Assembly (NCBI GenBank): GCA_945861865.1
Contig: CAMAWN010000037.1
Location: 1 to 36,655 of the forward strand
From: Candidatus Kuenenia stuttgartensis
Lineage (GTDB): Bacteria; Planctomycetota; Planctomycetia; Planctomycetales; Planctomycetaceae
DNA: 36,655 nt
Direction: 5' to 3'
The stretch's first letter is position 1, and every line of letters starts with the position of its first letter. The translations under genes were made by a program, and so were the position numbers. This document shows positions 34,786-36,655 of this stretch, piece after piece. Under the pieces are notes generated by a model. It did no database searches. It had not been told where the DNA came from and was given only the letters and a program-made list of their open reading frames with translations.

Positions 34786-36655
34786 TCAGTGATTAAATCG
34801 AAACTCGGCCGAGGACAGCAACCCCCACACCATTTCTTGGATGGCGGGGACATGGGCATCGGCGCGGGATTGCAAGTGCGTCGTGACCACTGCGATCTCA
34901 TCGTCGGTCGGGCGGCGATTGAAAACGTGCAGGTACATCTCTTCGGCCAGGAGCTTCGGATCTTTTTGAGCAGAGAGCGGAGTCGCCAGCACTCCGGCCC
35001 AGTTATGGATTGTGCCGCCGTTGCCGTAGAACAACGCTTGGTCGGCAGTCGCGTAGAAGACGTCTTGAGGCTGACCGGCCCCGCCACCGAACATCGCGAT
35101 GAACGGGCCGGCGTTGGCGCGAATGAGCTTTTCAAAGACGTGTTCTTCGACTTGGCGTTCGCGTCCGCCGAGCGGAACCGCGACTTGCACCGGAGGATTC
35201 GCGGCAGCGGCAGTTTGAGCGGCCTTGTCGATTTCGGCGTTCGCGGTCTTCGTTTGCATGTCGATGTACCCGGTCGCGCTGAGCGTACTTGCGGTGATTT
35301 GCTCCGGCGTGAGCGGCTTCAAACTCGCGACGTAGAAGTGCTCGTTACAGAACTGCGTGATCTGCTCGCGAGAAGCAGCGAGTTGGTCGGCGTCGGATTT
35401 CGCTTGCTGCTGGGCGGTCACCAGTAGTGCGGTCACATCGGTCACTGTTTTTTGAGCGGCGGTCTTCGCGGCCTCGTCGGCTGCTTGAGTCTGCAGGGTT
35501 TGAGCGGTCGCGAGTTCGGTTTGCTTCACGACGAACACCGCTTGCGATGCGGCGACCTTCGCGACCTGTTCGTTGTAGCCGGCGAGCGTTTTCAATCCAG
35601 CAACGCGTCGAGCGACAACGTTGCGGTTCGCGTTGATTGCTCGAATTCCAACGGCAATCGCTTCGGCCTTCTCGCGAGCGGCGTCGAGTTTCGCTTTTTC
35701 AGCCGTCCATTTTTCACGAACTGGATTGATCGCGGTCGCGGCGGTGGCGAAGGCATCTTGCTTTGTCTTCGCGGCCGCAGCCTGCGTCTCGCGAGCCTTC
35801 GTCAGTGCGGCAACTTCATTGTTGAGCGCGGTTGCTCGTGCTTGAAAGAACTCGGTCGCCTTTTTGAGGTCCGCGTCGCTGGGAATCTTCGCGAGGGCTT
35901 CGCCGGCCTTCGCGGCAATTTCCACGAGTGGTTTCGCCGCCTCGGTTTTCGGAGCGATCTGAGCTTCCGTCTTCGCAACGACATCGGTCGCGGCGTCCCA
36001 TTGCTTGCGAGCTTCGACGGCGGCGGCAGTGATCTTGGTCAACTCGTCGCGCACCGGAGCGACTGCCTTCTTGACCGCATCAAATTCCGATTCCGTTGGC
36101 TTCGCGGCTTCCTTCGATTGGTCGATCGCGGCAGAGATTTCTTTCTGCTTCGCGTCGAGCGTGGCCAACAATGTGGCGGCTTGTAACGAGGCGGCGTTCC
36201 AATCGGGCGGAAGTTCTCCGGATCGCTGATAGGTCTGCGTCAGCGCGATCTCGCGAAGCAGTGTTTTCACGTCGTACTTCGCCGCGACGATCTCGGCAGT
36301 CAGCAGATCGAGCAGTTCGGGATGTGTCGGAGTGTTGTCCGAATGATGTAGGTCCAGCGGATGCACGATGCCTCGGCCGAGCATCATCGCCCACAGCCGG
36401 TTCGCGATGTTCCGGTTGAACTGCGCGTTGTTGGTGGTTGTGATCGCCTCGGCGAGTTTGGCTCGGCGGCTGTACTTCGGGACTGGGCGAGTCTTGTCCG
36501 TCGGCTTGACGTTGTACTCCTCGCCAATCGGCAGCAGCGGGTCTTCGACGAATGTTCCGGCGGGCACGCGCGGAGCACTGACCCCCGATTCCTTCGTGAA
36601 GACTGACGTGAAGGCAACATCGCCATCCGCGTTTTCTCCCAGGAATTGTTTCTTG
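34786..36655 (-). CDS. DUF1549/DUF1553-type protein with long coiled-coil insertion (start beyond window)
   Basis: This is the partner of the DUF1501 protein in a common planctomycete gene pair; full-length members carry an N-terminal signal, cytochrome-c-like and DUF1549 regions that would lie past the right edge. The frame is open to the window end. The visible part starts with KKQFLGENADGDVAFTSVF and has RRAKLAEAITTTNNAQFNRN and NRLWAMMLGRGIVHPLD, followed by LLREIALTQTYQRS. An approximately 250-residue Ala/Lys/Glu-rich heptad region follows (from SLQAATLLATLDAKQKEISA to QLAASREQITQFCNEHFYVA). The chain ends in the DUF1553 motifs FYATADQALFYGNGG and EEMYLHVFNRRPTDDEIAVV. Most family members lack so long a coiled coil. 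The role is unknown. Confidence 0.88.
   Translation of the reverse strand, partial: KKQFLGENADGDVAFTSVFTKESGVSAPRVPAGTFVEDPLLPIGEEYNVKPTDKTRPVPKYSRRAKLAEAITTTNNAQFNRNIANRLWAMMLGRGIVHPLDLHHSDNTPTHPELLDLLTAEIVAAKYDVKTLLREIALTQTYQRSGELPPDWNAASLQAATLLATLDAKQKEISAAIDQSKEAAKPTESEFDAVKKAVAPVRDELTKITAAAVEARKQWDAATDVVAKTEAQIAPKTEAAKPLVEIAAKAGEALAKIPSDADLKKATEFFQARATALNNEVAALTKARETQAAAAKTKQDAFATAATAINPVREKWTAEKAKLDAAREKAEAIAVGIRAINANRNVVARRVAGLKTLAGYNEQVAKVAASQAVFVVKQTELATAQTLQTQAADEAAKTAAQKTVTDVTALLVTAQQQAKSDADQLAASREQITQFCNEHFYVASLKPLTPEQITASTLSATGYIDMQTKTANAEIDKAAQTAAAANPPVQVAVPLGGRERQVEEHVFEKLIRANAGPFIAMFGGGAGQPQDVFYATADQALFYGNGGTIHNWAGVLATPLSAQKDPKLLAEEMYLHVFNRRPTDDEIAVVTTHLQSRADAHVPAIQEMVWGLLSSAEFRFNH

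Overview
The window looks like a piece of a planctomycete chromosome (Planctomycetales-type, GC-rich). The evidence is the combination of two DUF1559 pseudopilin-like proteins, a DUF1501 protein next to a DUF1549/DUF1553-type protein, a membrane-anchored Ser/Thr kinase with a planctomycete-style N-terminal extension, fae and mtdB of tetrahydromethanopterin C1 metabolism, many secreted proteins of unknown function, poor Shine-Dalgarno use, frequent GTG/TTG starts, and many palindromic intergenic repeats. I see no rRNA, no confident tRNA, no CRISPR array, no complete insertion sequence and no prophage. All assignments come from reading translated sequence and motifs; no database search was run.

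Layout. 1-5.2 kb: the N-terminus of NAD-dependent DNA ligase (ligA, running off the left edge), a DUF1559 protein with its own terminator, an HNH endonuclease, a secreted protein of unknown function, and an exported cyanophycinase-like S51 peptidase. 5.4-11.4 kb: a membrane protein, a transmembrane protein kinase with a probable beta-helix ectodomain, an extended-SDR sugar/sterol-type dehydrogenase and a secreted TPR protein. 11.5-17.7 kb: a NodU/CmcH-family carbamoyltransferase whose coding frame contains a 62-nt near-perfect palindrome, a tandem AhpD/carboxymuconolactone-decarboxylase-like protein, a small lipoprotein, a second DUF1559 protein and a small exported protein. 17.8-24.9 kb: a leftward run fae > mtdB > U32 (RlhA-like) > ilvN > ilvC, with a divergent ATP-grasp gene. 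25.5-29.9 kb: a GH13 glycosidase, a CPBP protease, a MoxR AAA+ ATPase and a thioredoxin-fold protein. 30.1-33.4 kb: an overlapping trio of methyltransferase, sensor histidine kinase and SpoIID/LytB-domain protein. 33.4-36.7 kb: the DUF1501/DUF1553 pair, the latter with a long coiled-coil insertion and truncated by the right edge.

Functional themes. Fae and MtdB catalyse consecutive steps of H4MPT-linked formaldehyde oxidation; the divergent ATP-grasp gene may belong to cofactor synthesis, which is an inference from position. IlvN and IlvC supply two steps of branched-chain amino acid synthesis, without ilvB here. The histidine kinase and SpoIID genes share an ATGA stop/start, suggesting coupled expression of a sensor and a cell-wall hydrolase-type protein.

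The most interesting structural signal is the population of hairpin-forming repeats: at gene ends (3843-3866, 9841-9906, 17744-17789), between operon genes (34740-34780), AT-rich (28883-28974), and one translated inside a protein (12635-12696). I found no clear undescribed defence or mobile system. The best candidates for novelty are the protein-coding palindrome, the kinase/beta-helix fusion, the coiled-coil DUF1553 protein and the mtdB-U32 coupling.
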